From contig NZ_JOEI01000009.1 in assembly GCF_000718095.1 (NCBI RefSeq), forward strand, positions 124,001 through 188,000: a stretch of 64,000 bases of DNA, in the 5' to 3' direction. A model generated the notes under the pieces. The model did not search any database, was not told the DNA's origin, and saw only the letters and a list, made by a program, of their open reading frames with translations. Source of the stretch: Streptomyces scopuliridis RB72 (GTDB taxonomy: Bacteria; Actinomycetota; Actinomycetes; Streptomycetales; Streptomycetaceae). Both the position numbers and the translations under genes were made by a program. Position 1 is the stretch's first letter; every line of letters starts with the position of its first letter. Shown here one piece after another: positions 7,628-18,082 of this stretch.

Positions 7628-8824
7628 ATGAGCAAGACCGTCATCCTCGTCATCGACGGATTCGGGATCGGCGCGATGCCGGACGCGGGGGCGCTGCGGC
7701 CGGGCGATATCGCGGCCGACACCTGTGGGCACGTACTGGACCACTGCCGCGCGTCCCTGGGCCGCCCGCTGCGGCTGCCCGCGCTGGGACAACTCGGCCT
7801 CGGCCTGGTCCATCCGCACCCCGACCTGGCCCGGTCCACCCGGCTGCCGGTGACGGCGGGCCGCGCGGCGCTCGGCTACCCGGGCGCGGACACGTACGCG
7901 GGCCACCAGACCATGATGGGCGCGGACTTCAGCCGCGTCACGGTGGCCCGGCTGGCCGACCATCTCCCCGAGGTGATCTCGGCCCTGTCCGCGGCCGGCC
8001 ACCGCGCCGAACCGCTCGACGGCCGGCCCCTGCTCCTCGTCGACGACGCGGTACTCGTCCACGACAACCTGGAGGCCGACCCGGGCATCAACTGGAATGC
8101 CTCGGGCCGCCTGGACGACCTGCCCTTCGACCGGATCCTCGCGATCGCCCGTACGGTACGGACCGTGGCGCCCGTCGCCCGCGTCATCGCGGTCGGCGGC
8201 CACGCGGACGGGCCCCTCAGCGCGTACGTACGCGACGGGGACGGCGGCACGGTCGGCCTGGACACCCCGGCGAGCGGCTTCTACCGCAACGGCGGGCTCG
8301 AAGTGCGGCACCTGGGCGCGGACATCGACCACACCCGCCAACTCCCGGCCCTGGCGGCCCGTGCGGGCATCCCGGTGACGCTGGTCGGCAAGGCCGCGGA
8401 CATCCTGGCGTGCGATGCCGCCGTACGGCGGCCGGCTGTCGGCACGGCGGAGGTTCTCGCCCACACGCTGGAGGCGGTCCGCGCCCCCGGCGACGGGCTC
8501 ATCGTCACCAACGTCCAGGAGACGGACCTCGCCGGACACCAGCAGGACACCGACCGCTACGGGCGGATCCTGGAGCAGACCGACGCGGGGCTGTCGGCGC
8601 TGCTCGGGCTGCTGTCCGGGGCGGGCGACAGGCTGACGGTGACGGGCGACCACGGCAACGACCCGACGATCGGCCACGCGTACCACACGCGCGAGTACGT
8701 CCCGGTTCTGACGTACAGCCCGGACGGGGCGGGGCCTGAACTACGGCCGGACGCGGGGACGCTGGCGGAGGTGGGCGCGGATGCGTGGCTTCGCATGCGC
8801 GGGGGCCAGGTGGTCTCGGGCTGA
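7628..8824 (+). CDS. yhfW: YhfW-type phosphopentomutase-like metalloenzyme
   Basis: A 398-residue alkaline-phosphatase-superfamily protein of the phosphopentomutase type. The N-terminal VILVIDGFGIGAMPDAG and the C-terminal TGDHGNDPTIGHAYHTRE give the dinuclear metal-site Asp/His residues, and the cap domain lies between. Authentic DeoB moves phosphate between C1 and C5 of ribose; YhfW may act on a related sugar phosphate. The start follows AAGGAGCCACC. It is the last gene of the cluster: after its stop come 480 bases of repeat DNA and convergent ffh. Confidence 0.83.
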   Translation: MSKTVILVIDGFGIGAMPDAGALRPGDIAADTCGHVLDHCRASLGRPLRLPALGQLGLGLVHPHPDLARSTRLPVTAGRAALGYPGADTYAGHQTMMGADFSRVTVARLADHLPEVISALSAAGHRAEPLDGRPLLLVDDAVLVHDNLEADPGINWNASGRLDDLPFDRILAIARTVRTVAPVARVIAVGGHADGPLSAYVRDGDGGTVGLDTPASGFYRNGGLEVRHLGADIDHTRQLPALAARAGIPVTLVGKAADILACDAAVRRPAVGTAEVLAHTLEAVRAPGDGLIVTNVQETDLAGHQQDTDRYGRILEQTDAGLSALLGLLSGAGDRLTVTGDHGNDPTIGHAYHTREYVPVLTYSPDGAGPELRPDAGTLAEVGADAWLRMRGGQVVSG

Positions 8825-8832
8825 GCCGTCTT

Positions 8833-9262
8833 TCCGGGACTGCTTTCCTCACCGCGCTTCGCGCGAGCTGCGACGCTTTACGTCCGGACACGCACCTCCT
8901 CCGACCCCGACCCCCTCCCGCCACCGACCCACGCGGCCGTGCACGAGGCGGACGAAATCGTCCCGCACCCGCCCACTCACGCCCGCCGGGACGGCGAGTA
9001 GCCGGGACCACCGGGCCGCACCCACCCCCGCACCCCCCACAAGGTCGCCGGGTTGCGGGCGACCACCGGCGGGAGGGGGGCGGGGTCGGAGGAGGTGCGT
9101 GTCCGGACACTAAAGCGTGATGTGTGGCGCGCGAACGCCCGGTCTTCTGACTGTGGCCGGAGTCGCGACGTACGGGGGTCCGGGGGTGTCCCCCGGGAAA
9201 ACACAGCATGCCGTCCGGACATGTACCTCCGGAGGCCCCGGACCCCGGCACCAGCCGTACGA
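8833..9262. repeat. Non-coding repeat, copy 1 (inverted relative to the copy at 18083-18396)
   Basis: The yhfW-ffh gap is filled by a repeat that recurs in reverse complement at 18083-18396. Two shared blocks are clear: 8833-8909 (with the hairpin GCGCTTCGCGC) and about 9057-9262. Between them copy 1 has about 120 extra bases. The motif GTCCGGACACGCACCTCC or its complement appears at the block edges (8889-8906, 9091-9108, variant 9213-9230). Compared with copy 2, the left terminal repeat of this copy is lost after TCCGG. Short open frames inside it repeat the same peptide in both copies and look spurious. No transposase is present. Confidence 0.8.
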
Positions 9263-9308
9263 AACCGCAACCCGCACCACGACCCCCCGCCGGGAGGCGC
9301 ACCGCGGA

Positions 9309-10835
9309 CTAGCCCATGAACTTCTTGAACTCGTCCGGGAGTTCGAACGGCTCGTCCTGGCCCCCGGCCGGCAACCCCTCCCGCCGCGCCAGCGCCGCCT
9401 GCTCCTCCGCCTTGCGCTTCATCGGGTTGCCCGACCGCTGCTTGCCCTTCGCCTGCTTCGTCTTCTTCTTCGTACGGCCGGGCCCGCCGCCCATCCCCGG
9501 AATGCCCGGCATCCCCGGCATCCCGCCGCCCTGCGCCATCTTCGACATCATCTTGCGGGCGTCGAAGAACCGCTCCACCAGGTTCTTCACCGCACTGACC
9601 TCGACGCCGGAACCCCGCGCGATCCGGGCCCGGCGTGAGCCGTTGATGATGACCGGGTCCTGACGCTCCCCCGGGGTCATCGACTTGATGATCGCGGCGG
9701 TGCGGTCCACGTCCTTCTCGTCGATGTTGTTGATCTGGTCCTTGATCTGCCCCATGCCCGGGAGCATGCCGAGCAGCTTGCTGATGCTGCCCATCTTCCT
9801 GACCTGCTCCATCTGCGCCAGGAAGTCGTCGAGCGTGAAGTCCTTGCCCTTGCTGCTCGCCAGCTTGGAGGCCATCTTCTCGGCCTCGGCCTGGCTGAAC
9901 GTCTTCTCCGCCTGCTCGATGAGGGTGAGCAGGTCACCCATGTCGAGGATGCGGGACGCCATGCGGTCCGGGTGGAACGCGTCGAACTCGTCCAGCTTCT
10001 CGCCGTTCGAGGCGAACATGATCTGCTTGCCGGTGACATGCGCGATGGAGAGCGCCGCGCCGCCGCGGGCGTCGCCGTCGAGCTTGGAGAGGACCACGCC
10101 GTCGAAGCCGACGCCGTCGCGGAAGGCCTCCGCGGTGTTGACCGCGTCCTGGCCGATCATCGCGTCGACGACGAAGAGGACCTCGTCCGGGCTGACGGCG
10201 TCGCGGATGTCCGCGGCCTGCTTCATCAGCTCCTCGTCGATACCGAGGCGGCCCGCGGTGTCGACGATGACCACGTCGTGCTGCTTGGTCTTCGCGTACT
10301 CGATGGAGTCCTTGGCGACCTTGACCGGGTCGCCGACCCCGTTGCCCGGCTCGGGCGCGTACACCGAGACGCCCGCGCGGTCGGCGACCACGGAAAGCTG
10401 CGTGACGGCGTTGGGGCGCTGGAGGTCACAGGCGACGAGCAGGGGCGTGTGGCCCTGGCCCTTGAGCCAGAGGCCGAGCTTTCCGGCGAGGGTGGTCTTA
10501 CCGGCGCCCTGGAGACCCGCGAGCATGATCACGGTGGGCGGCTGCTTGGCGAAGCGCAGGACGCGGGTCTCGCCGCCGAGGATGCCGATGAGCTCCTCGT
10601 TGACGATCTTGATGACCTGCTGCGCCGGGTTCAGCGCCTGGGAGACCTCGACGCCCGCCGCGCGCTCCTTGACCTTGGCGATGAAGGCGCGGACGACGGG
10701 CAGCGCGACGTCGGCTTCGAGCAGGGCGATACGGATCTCGCGGGCCGTGGCGTCGATGTCCTCCGGGCTGAGGCGCCCTTTGCCCCGGAGGCTCTTGAAT
10801 GTGGCTGCGAGGCGGTCGGAGAGAGTGTCGAACAC
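9309..10835 (-). CDS. ffh: Signal recognition particle protein Ffh (SRP54)
   Basis: A 508-residue SRP GTPase that binds 4.5S RNA and hydrophobic signal sequences and docks on FtsY. The N domain is followed by the G domain with P-loop GLQGAGKTTLAGKLG (about residues 105-119) and DTAGRL. The C-terminal M domain is Met/Gly-rich (GGGMPGMPGIPGMGGG) and ends in a basic stretch. The start is ATG at 10835. Its 3' end lies 47 bp from the repeat element; the other SRP gene, ftsY, lies near the inverted copy. Confidence 0.97.
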   Translation of the reverse strand: MFDTLSDRLAATFKSLRGKGRLSPEDIDATAREIRIALLEADVALPVVRAFIAKVKERAAGVEVSQALNPAQQVIKIVNEELIGILGGETRVLRFAKQPPTVIMLAGLQGAGKTTLAGKLGLWLKGQGHTPLLVACDLQRPNAVTQLSVVADRAGVSVYAPEPGNGVGDPVKVAKDSIEYAKTKQHDVVIVDTAGRLGIDEELMKQAADIRDAVSPDEVLFVVDAMIGQDAVNTAEAFRDGVGFDGVVLSKLDGDARGGAALSIAHVTGKQIMFASNGEKLDEFDAFHPDRMASRILDMGDLLTLIEQAEKTFSQAEAEKMASKLASSKGKDFTLDDFLAQMEQVRKMGSISKLLGMLPGMGQIKDQINNIDEKDVDRTAAIIKSMTPGERQDPVIINGSRRARIARGSGVEVSAVKNLVERFFDARKMMSKMAQGGGMPGMPGIPGMGGGPGRTKKKTKQAKGKQRSGNPMKRKAEEQAALARREGLPAGGQDEPFELPDEFKKFMG

Positions 10836-10992
10836 GGTGGTCGCGGATCCTCAGGTCGGGAGCGGATGAGGGGGCCGTCCCGCGCAGCTGCGCGCCGCTT
10901 AGGACAGACCGTCCCCCAGGGTATCCGGCCGCGCCCGGTGCGGTCTGCCCTGTGGATAACCGAGGCGTACGGAGCGCGGACGGGGCAGTCCG

Positions 10993-13461
10993 TCAGCGCA
11001 GCGCCGCCTCCACCGCGCGGGCCAGCTCGGCGGCGGCCCTCTCGGGCAGGGGCCGGCCCCGGTCGTTCGTCACATAGAACGCGTCGACCGCGTTCGCGCC
11101 CAGCGTGGACACATGCGCGCTGCGCACCCGTACCTTCGCCTCCTCCAGGGCGCGGCCGATGCGGTGCAGCAGCCCCGGTGCGTCCTGGGCGCGTACCTCG
11201 ATGACCGTCGCGAGCTGGGAGGCGGTCGGCGCGACGGTCACGCGGGGCGGTGGGGCCGTGACACCCCGGCGGCGCGGGTACGCGGCCTCCCGCTCGGCGA
11301 GCCTGGACGGGATGTCGAGCGAGCCGTCGAGGGCCCGTACGAGATCGGCGCGCAGCCGGGCGGCCTGCGGCAGGGAGCCGTACTCCGCGGCCACCCGCCA
11401 GCTGAGCAGCAGCACCTCGGTGGTCTTCGTCCCCTGTCCGGTGTCCTTGCCGAGCTCCGCGGGCAGCTCGACGGCGCGCAGATCGGCCGCGCGTACGGTC
11501 AGCCGGTGCAGGGCGAGCACCCCGGCCGCGGCGGGCAGCACGCCCGGCTGGTCGGGCAGGGCGATGAGCAGCTCGACGCCGACGGGTTCCGGTTCGCCGT
11601 CGTCCTGCGGGGCCTCGGTCTGGGCGTGCAGGGCCAGTACGGGACCGCCGGTGCGCAGCGCCTCGACGGCCAGCCGTTCCTGTTCGGCGCTGGGCGCGGC
11701 CGGTTCCGGCTCGGCGACGGCGTCGCCCGCGAGGACGGCGGCCACGCGCGCGACGAGTTCGTTGACGAGCGAGGCGCGCCAGGACGACCAGGCCGCCGGC
11801 CCGGTGGCCAGCGCGTCGGCCTCGGTGAGCGCGTGCAGCAGCTCCAGGGTGGCGAGCGAGCCGACCCGGGAGGCCACCGCGCTGACGGTCGCGGGGTCGT
11901 CCAGGTCGCGCCGGGTCGCGGTGTCGATGAGCAGCAGATGGTGGCGTACGACCGTGGCGATGACGGCCATGTCCTCGCGGTCGAAGCCGATCCGGGAGGC
12001 GACATCGCGGGCGATGACCTCACCGGCCACGGAGTGGTCGCCGGGCCAGCCCTTGCCGATGTCGTGCAGCAGGGCGCAGATCAGCAGCAGGTCGGGACGG
12101 CCCACGCGGCGGGTCAGCGAGGACGCCTGGACGGCGGTCTCCACGAGATGGCGGTCGACGGTCCAGGTGTGTACGGGGTTGCGCTGGGGCCGGCAGCGGA
12201 CCCGCTCCCAGTCGGGCAGGAACTGGGTGATCAGGCCCTCGGCCTCCAGCGCCTCCCAGACGGGCACGGTGGACTCGCCGGCGCCGAGCAGGGTGACCAG
12301 CTCCTGACGGGCCTCGGCGGGCCAGGGCACCGGCAGCGGCTTCGCGGCGGCGGCCAGCCGGCGCACGGCGTGCAGCGAGATCGGCAGACCGGCCTGGGCG
12401 GCGGCAGCGGCGGCCCGCAGGGGCAGGACGAGGTCGCGCTCCGGGCGGGCGGTACGGGCGAGGACGACCTCGCCGTCCTGCTCGACCACGCCTTCGGCGA
12501 GCGGGCTGCGGTCCGGGGCGGGCTTGGCGCCGAGCATGGCCCGCAGCCGGGGGCGTACGGCCCGGGAGCGCAGCACCCGGTTGACCTCGCGCCAGGTGAC
12601 GTCGGAGGCGTACGAGACGGTGCGCGCCGCCTCGTACACCTGGCGCAGCAGCGCGTCGGCGTCGAGCAGGCCGAGTTCCGCCGCGACCGGGTCCTGTTCC
12701 TGGAGGGCGAGCCGGTCGGTGGCGCGGCCGGTGGTCAGATGCAGGGCGTCGCGGGCGTCGAGGAGCCGGCGCCGGGCGTCGTAGAGCCCTTCGCGGGGCG
12801 CGTCGGCGACCCAGGAGGCGGCGACGGCGCGCAGCGCGGTGGCGTCGCGCAGTCCGCCCCTGGCCTCCTTGAGGTCGGGTTCCAGCAGGAACTGGAGCTC
12901 GCCCTGGCGCTCGGCGCGCTCCCGGCAGAGTTCGTCTAGTTCGGGGAGGCGCTTGGGGGCGCTGTTGCGCCAGTCGGCCAGGATCGCGGTCCGTACGCCG
13001 CTGACCAGGCCGAGATCCCCGGCGACATGCCGGGCGTCGAGGAGTCCGAGCTGCGCCTTGAGGTCCTCGGCGGCGGTCTTGCGCGCCTCGGCGGGGGTGC
13101 GTACGGAGTGGTCGAGGGCGAGCCCGAGGTCCCACACCGGGTACCAGACGCGGTCGGCGAGTGCGGCGATCGCGGCGGGACCGGACTTGCCGTCGTGCAG
13201 GAGCAGCAGATCGAGGTCGCTGCGCGGTGACAGTTCTCCGCGGCCGTAGCCGCCGACGGCGACGAGCGCGGCGCCGCGTACCCCGGCCTCCAGGGCGGCG
13301 GTGGTGAACAGCGCGTTCAGCCAGTCGTCGGTCAGTCCGGCCAGGGCGGCACGGCGCGGCGGCCCGGACCGCGCCTTCTCCTGGAGGAGGCGCAGCCGGG
13401 CCGCCGCGTAGCCGCTGGGTCCCGAGTCTGCCTGTTCGGTCGTCTCTTCGAGGCTCGTCAC
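10993..13461 (-). CDS. glnD: GlnD-type PII nucleotidyltransferase
   Basis: An 822-residue bifunctional sensor of nitrogen status. The nucleotidyltransferase domain has GGYGRGELSPRSDLDLLLLH near residue 77; the central HD domain has LLHDIGKGWPGDHS; two ACT domains follow at the C-terminus. In streptomycetes this enzyme adenylylates rather than uridylylates GlnK (established knowledge). The GTG at 13461 is chosen because it follows the glnK stop by 16 bases; an in-frame reading further upstream would run through glnK. It is the last gene of amtB-glnK-glnD. Confidence 0.94.
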   Translation of the reverse strand: MTSLEETTEQADSGPSGYAAARLRLLQEKARSGPPRRAALAGLTDDWLNALFTTAALEAGVRGAALVAVGGYGRGELSPRSDLDLLLLHDGKSGPAAIAALADRVWYPVWDLGLALDHSVRTPAEARKTAAEDLKAQLGLLDARHVAGDLGLVSGVRTAILADWRNSAPKRLPELDELCRERAERQGELQFLLEPDLKEARGGLRDATALRAVAASWVADAPREGLYDARRRLLDARDALHLTTGRATDRLALQEQDPVAAELGLLDADALLRQVYEAARTVSYASDVTWREVNRVLRSRAVRPRLRAMLGAKPAPDRSPLAEGVVEQDGEVVLARTARPERDLVLPLRAAAAAAQAGLPISLHAVRRLAAAAKPLPVPWPAEARQELVTLLGAGESTVPVWEALEAEGLITQFLPDWERVRCRPQRNPVHTWTVDRHLVETAVQASSLTRRVGRPDLLLICALLHDIGKGWPGDHSVAGEVIARDVASRIGFDREDMAVIATVVRHHLLLIDTATRRDLDDPATVSAVASRVGSLATLELLHALTEADALATGPAAWSSWRASLVNELVARVAAVLAGDAVAEPEPAAPSAEQERLAVEALRTGGPVLALHAQTEAPQDDGEPEPVGVELLIALPDQPGVLPAAAGVLALHRLTVRAADLRAVELPAELGKDTGQGTKTTEVLLLSWRVAAEYGSLPQAARLRADLVRALDGSLDIPSRLAEREAAYPRRRGVTAPPPRVTVAPTASQLATVIEVRAQDAPGLLHRIGRALEEAKVRVRSAHVSTLGANAVDAFYVTNDRGRPLPERAAAELARAVEAALR

Positions 13462-13477
13462 CCAGTCGTTCCCGTCT

Positions 13478-15105
<1,628 letters not shown>

Positions 15106-15194
15106 GGCCAGCGTCTCCTCGTGGGTCGGAACGGCCCGTGCGGATGCTCAAGCTAGGTGTGGGCCGACTGTGCTGAGGAGATTGGCGCAGCGCG

Positions 15195-15232
15195 GTTTCG
15201 GCCAATGCCGCTCGATGTTTCACCGCAGTGAC
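15195..15232 (-). promoter_or_regulatory. GlnR-type operator upstream of amtB
   Basis: On the minus strand the site reads GTCAC-n6-GAAAC-n6-CGGCA-n6-GAAAC, with the four five-base boxes at 15228-15232, 15217-15221, 15206-15210 and 15195-15199, an exact 11-bp period. This is the a1-b1-a2-b2 layout known for GlnR sites (gTnAc-n6-GaAAc). It lies 90-127 bp upstream of the amtB start. A possible -10 (TAGCTT on the minus strand) lies near 15152-15157. The rest of the 338-bp gap up to the nsdA stop at 15444 shows no gene. Confidence 0.85.
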
Positions 15233-15443
15233 GAAGACGTCCTGTGTGTTACGTGCCGATGAACCGGCGGATCCCGGCGGCCGGCCGCGGATACCCTCTG
15301 CGGACATCGGAAACCGGCCGCGGCGGTCACCCTGTGTCCTGGCGGCGGGGGAGCCGTGTCGGGCTGTACGGGGTGACTGCCGCGGCCGGAGCTTTCGGCG
15401 GGGCGGTGTACGGGTCCGGCCCGCGGCCGGGTGCGTCCGCCGC

Positions 15444-16952
15444 TCAGACGGCCTCCGCGGACTCGGGCAGCTGGGCGGTGAGCCGCTCGGTGAGATCGAC
15501 CACGCCGGCGACATCACCGAAGTCCCTGGCGGCGGTGTCGAGCGTCTTGCGGAGCCGGGTGTTGACCCGCTCGGAACGCACGCTCTCCGCCACCTTCAGG
15601 GCCTTCTCCGCAAGGGCCGTGGACTGCTCGGGCTCCCGCTTGAGGAGATGGACGGTGGCCAGGCCGATCAGGTTCAGCGCATACGACCGCTGGTGGTCGG
15701 CGTCCTCGGCGAAGAGATCGACGGCGCGCCGCATGACGGGTTCGGCGAGGGAGGCGTAGCTGGGACTGCGGCCGGCGACATACGCGAGGTCGCGGTACGA
15801 GTGGGCGTTCTCGCCGTTGAGTTCGGCCTCGGAGAAGAAGCGGATCCAGTCGGGCTCCACCTCGCCGTCGACCCCGGCGTCGGAGAAGGTGTCCTCGGCC
15901 ATCCTGACGGCCCGCTTCGTCTTGCTCGGCTGGCCCATATTGGCGTACGCGCGCGCCTCCATCGCATACAGCATGGCCTGGGTCCGGGGGGTGGCGCAGT
16001 CCCGGCTGCCGTACTGCGCGAGATGGATCAGCTCCAGCGCGTCGTCGGGCCGGCCGAGATGGATCATCTGGCGGCTCATGGACGAGAGGATGTACGAGCC
16101 GAGCGGCTTGTCCCCGGCCTCCTTCGCGGCGTGCAGGGCGAGGACGAAGTACTTCTGGGCGTTGGGCTGGAGGCCGACGTCGTAACTCATCCAGCCGGCC
16201 AGCTCGGCCAGCTCGGCCGCGCACCGGAAGAGCCGCCGCGAGGTGGCCTCGGGCTGAGGCTCCTGGAGCAGGTCGGTGACCTCGTGGAGTTGGCCGACGA
16301 CCGCCTTGCGCCGCAGGCCGCCGCCGCACTGCGCGTCCCAGAGCCGGAACATCGCGGTGGTCGACTCCAGCAGATCCAGCTCGGGCCCGGAGAGCCGCGA
16401 GGCGCGGGACGGGGTGGCGACGGGCTCGTCCTCGGGCTGCTCCTGGCCGCCCGCCGATGTGGGCACCAGCCAGCGCTGCATGGGCTCCACCAAGGCGGGC
16501 CCCGCGGCCAGCGCCAGCGAGGTGCCGAGGAAGCCGCGCCGCGCCAGCATCAGATCGCTGCGGGAGAACTCGCTGATCAGCGCCACGGTCTGGGGGCCCG
16601 CCCAGGGCAGATCGACCCCGGACACCGAGGGCGACTGATGCGCGGAGCGCAGCCCGAGCTCCTCGACGGCCACGACGGCGCCGAGGCGCTCGGAGAACAG
16701 CTCGGAGAGGATGCGCGGGATCGGCTCGCGCGGCTGCTCGCCGTCGAGCCAGCGGCGCACCCGCGAGGTGTCCGTGCTGATGTGGTGCGCGCCCATCTGG
16801 CGTGCCCTGCGGTTGACCTGGCGCGCCAGTTCGCCCTTCGACCAGCCACTGCGCAGGAACCACGAGCCGAGTTGCCCATTCGGGCGCTTGCCGGTATTCG
16901 TACCGCCTGCGCCGCTGCCGCCCACTGGAACGCCCCCATCCGCTGAAGCCAC
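15444..16952 (-). CDS. nsdA: NsdA-type developmental regulator
   Basis: A 502-residue protein corresponding to S. coelicolor NsdA, known as a negative regulator of sporulation and antibiotic production. Residues about 25-75 contain an HTH-like segment (ELARQVNRRARQMGAHHIST), and the C-terminal two thirds are helical repeats of TPR type (KYFVLALHAAKEAG, MLYAMEARAYANMG). A hydrophobic alanine/glycine stretch (FLGTSLALAAGPALVEPM) lies near residue 140. The GTG start at 16952 has only a weak ribosome binding site, so a nearby alternative start is possible. It is divergent from the prim-pol-like gene; its position beside amtB is as in S. coelicolor. Confidence 0.88.
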   Translation of the reverse strand: MASADGGVPVGGSGAGGTNTGKRPNGQLGSWFLRSGWSKGELARQVNRRARQMGAHHISTDTSRVRRWLDGEQPREPIPRILSELFSERLGAVVAVEELGLRSAHQSPSVSGVDLPWAGPQTVALISEFSRSDLMLARRGFLGTSLALAAGPALVEPMQRWLVPTSAGGQEQPEDEPVATPSRASRLSGPELDLLESTTAMFRLWDAQCGGGLRRKAVVGQLHEVTDLLQEPQPEATSRRLFRCAAELAELAGWMSYDVGLQPNAQKYFVLALHAAKEAGDKPLGSYILSSMSRQMIHLGRPDDALELIHLAQYGSRDCATPRTQAMLYAMEARAYANMGQPSKTKRAVRMAEDTFSDAGVDGEVEPDWIRFFSEAELNGENAHSYRDLAYVAGRSPSYASLAEPVMRRAVDLFAEDADHQRSYALNLIGLATVHLLKREPEQSTALAEKALKVAESVRSERVNTRLRKTLDTAARDFGDVAGVVDLTERLTAQLPESAEAV

Positions 16953-17353
16953 TTGTCGCGCGAACCGCTATCAGAATGCCGTGAGCACGGGGTGCCTGTC
17001 CGCCGGTTGCACCCCTTCGAACAGGAAACCGAGTTGCCCTTGGCATACCCACGGGAGTGTCTTATCCCGGGTTCGTGTACCGAAAGTAATCCTACGATCA
17101 CTGCCCCAGCGAGGGTGATTCCACAAACGCCACCATTCGCCACCCCTTCGAATGAACTCGCCCACGGCGAGGCGCGATTGACTTGACGCACTCCGATCAG
17201 AGCGGGCCGAAGCGCCGCACGCCGGGGCGCGCGAATCCGGCCCCGCTACCCCCAATGCCACTTCGCGCCGCCTCGACCGCCCCGATGGCGACGGAGTGTC
17301 ACGGGCACACTGCGAGACGTAACCACCGGCGAGTTCGACCCGTTGGAGGGGGC
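16953..17353. other. Divergent intergenic region between nsdA and the prim-pol-like gene
   Basis: About 400 bases with no convincing gene. It must hold the divergent promoters of nsdA and the gene at 17354. The only clear signal is the ribosome binding site GGAGGG at 17345-17350 for the right-hand gene. Base composition is lower in GC around 17080-17170 than elsewhere, as expected for promoters, but no confident hexamer pair was chosen. Confidence 0.4.
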
Positions 17354-18016
17354 ATGGGCTTCACGATCGGCGGCATCCGGGAGATGCGGTCCGGCTCGCG
17401 CCGCCGCGGCCGCACCACTGAGTGCACCGCGGTGGCGGAGTACACGGGCCTGTGGGGCTGGGACGTGGTTCCCGGCGCGGTTCCCGCGGCGCGGGACTCG
17501 GGCAGGCAGTGCTCCTGCGGCGAGCCCGACTGCGCGTCGCCGGGCGCCCATCCGCTGGCGTTCAGCCCCGAGGTGTCGGCGGGCGCCACCCTCGACGACG
17601 TCACCAAGGCGTGGTCGGAGGTGCCGGGCGCGGCCGTGCTGCTGCCGGTGGGCCGCGGCTTCGACATCATCGACGTGGCGGAACCGGCGGGGAGCCGGGC
17701 CCTCGTACGGCTCGAACGGATGGGGCTCCCGCTGGGCCCGGTGCTGGTGACGCCGACGGGCCGCGCCCACTTCTTCGTGGCGCCGGGCGCGGCGGCGGAG
17801 CTGCCGGAGCTGCTGTACCGGATGGGCTGGGACGACGCGGACCTGGACCTGCACGGTCTGGGGCCGGGAGCGTATGTGCTGGCGCCGCCGTCGGAGGTGG
17901 CGGGTCTGGGGCCGGTGCGGTGGCTGCGCCCGCCGTCGCTGGACACGGCGGCGGAGCCGCCGCCGGCGAGGCTGCTGCTGGGCACGCTGGCGTACATCTG
18001 CCACCGCCTGGCCTGA
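17354..18016 (+). CDS. Prim-pol-like protein (bifunctional DNA primase/polymerase N-terminal type), probably degenerate
   Basis: A 220-residue protein resembling the N-terminal prim-pol domain of actinobacterial primase/polymerases. Recognisable parts are an entry motif (AVAEYTGLWGWDVVPGA), a Cys cluster CSCGEPDC followed by GAHP (residues about 53-65), and a late TPTGRAHFFV strand. The catalytic acid motif usually seen as DVD appears as IIDVAEP, and the glycine-rich GGxH motif as GRAH, so catalysis may be lost. The ATG follows GGAGGG by three bases. It sits divergent to nsdA and is followed immediately by tandem and inverted repeats. The same gene type occupies this place in other streptomycetes (from memory). 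Confidence 0.72.
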   Translation: MGFTIGGIREMRSGSRRRGRTTECTAVAEYTGLWGWDVVPGAVPAARDSGRQCSCGEPDCASPGAHPLAFSPEVSAGATLDDVTKAWSEVPGAAVLLPVGRGFDIIDVAEPAGSRALVRLERMGLPLGPVLVTPTGRAHFFVAPGAAAELPELLYRMGWDDADLDLHGLGPGAYVLAPPSEVAGLGPVRWLRPPSLDTAAEPPPARLLLGTLAYICHRLA

Positions 18017-18026
18017 GGCCGGCCGC

Positions 18027-18076
18027 GTTGCGGGTTGCGGTTGCGGGCTGCGGGTTGCGGGTTGCGGGTTGCGGTT
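18027..18076. repeat. Tandem heptamer repeat, TTGCGGG type
   Basis: About seven imperfect copies of the heptamer TTGCGGG run directly after the prim-pol-like stop codon, with occasional TTGCGG and CTGCGGG variants. The array abuts the mobile-like repeat at 18083. Copy 1 of that repeat is followed by a single related GCAACCCGC, so the array may have expanded at the repeat edge by slippage. Confidence 0.75.
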
Positions 18077-18082
18077 ACTGTC

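Noticed and set aside
8833..9270. Plus-strand open frame in repeat copy 1, matched by a minus-strand frame near 18249 with the same peptide
   Set aside because: The peptide similarity follows from the DNA repeat; frames continue as antisense to ffh and the prim-pol-like gene, lack ribosome binding sites, and have repeat-driven composition.
9263..9308. 4.5S RNA gene next to ffh
   Set aside because: No SRP RNA tetraloop or asymmetric loop consensus; the sequence belongs to the repeat and its edge.
16953..17353. Regulatory RNA or riboswitch in the nsdA divergent gap
   Set aside because: No stable conserved-type secondary structure or switch consensus was recognised.
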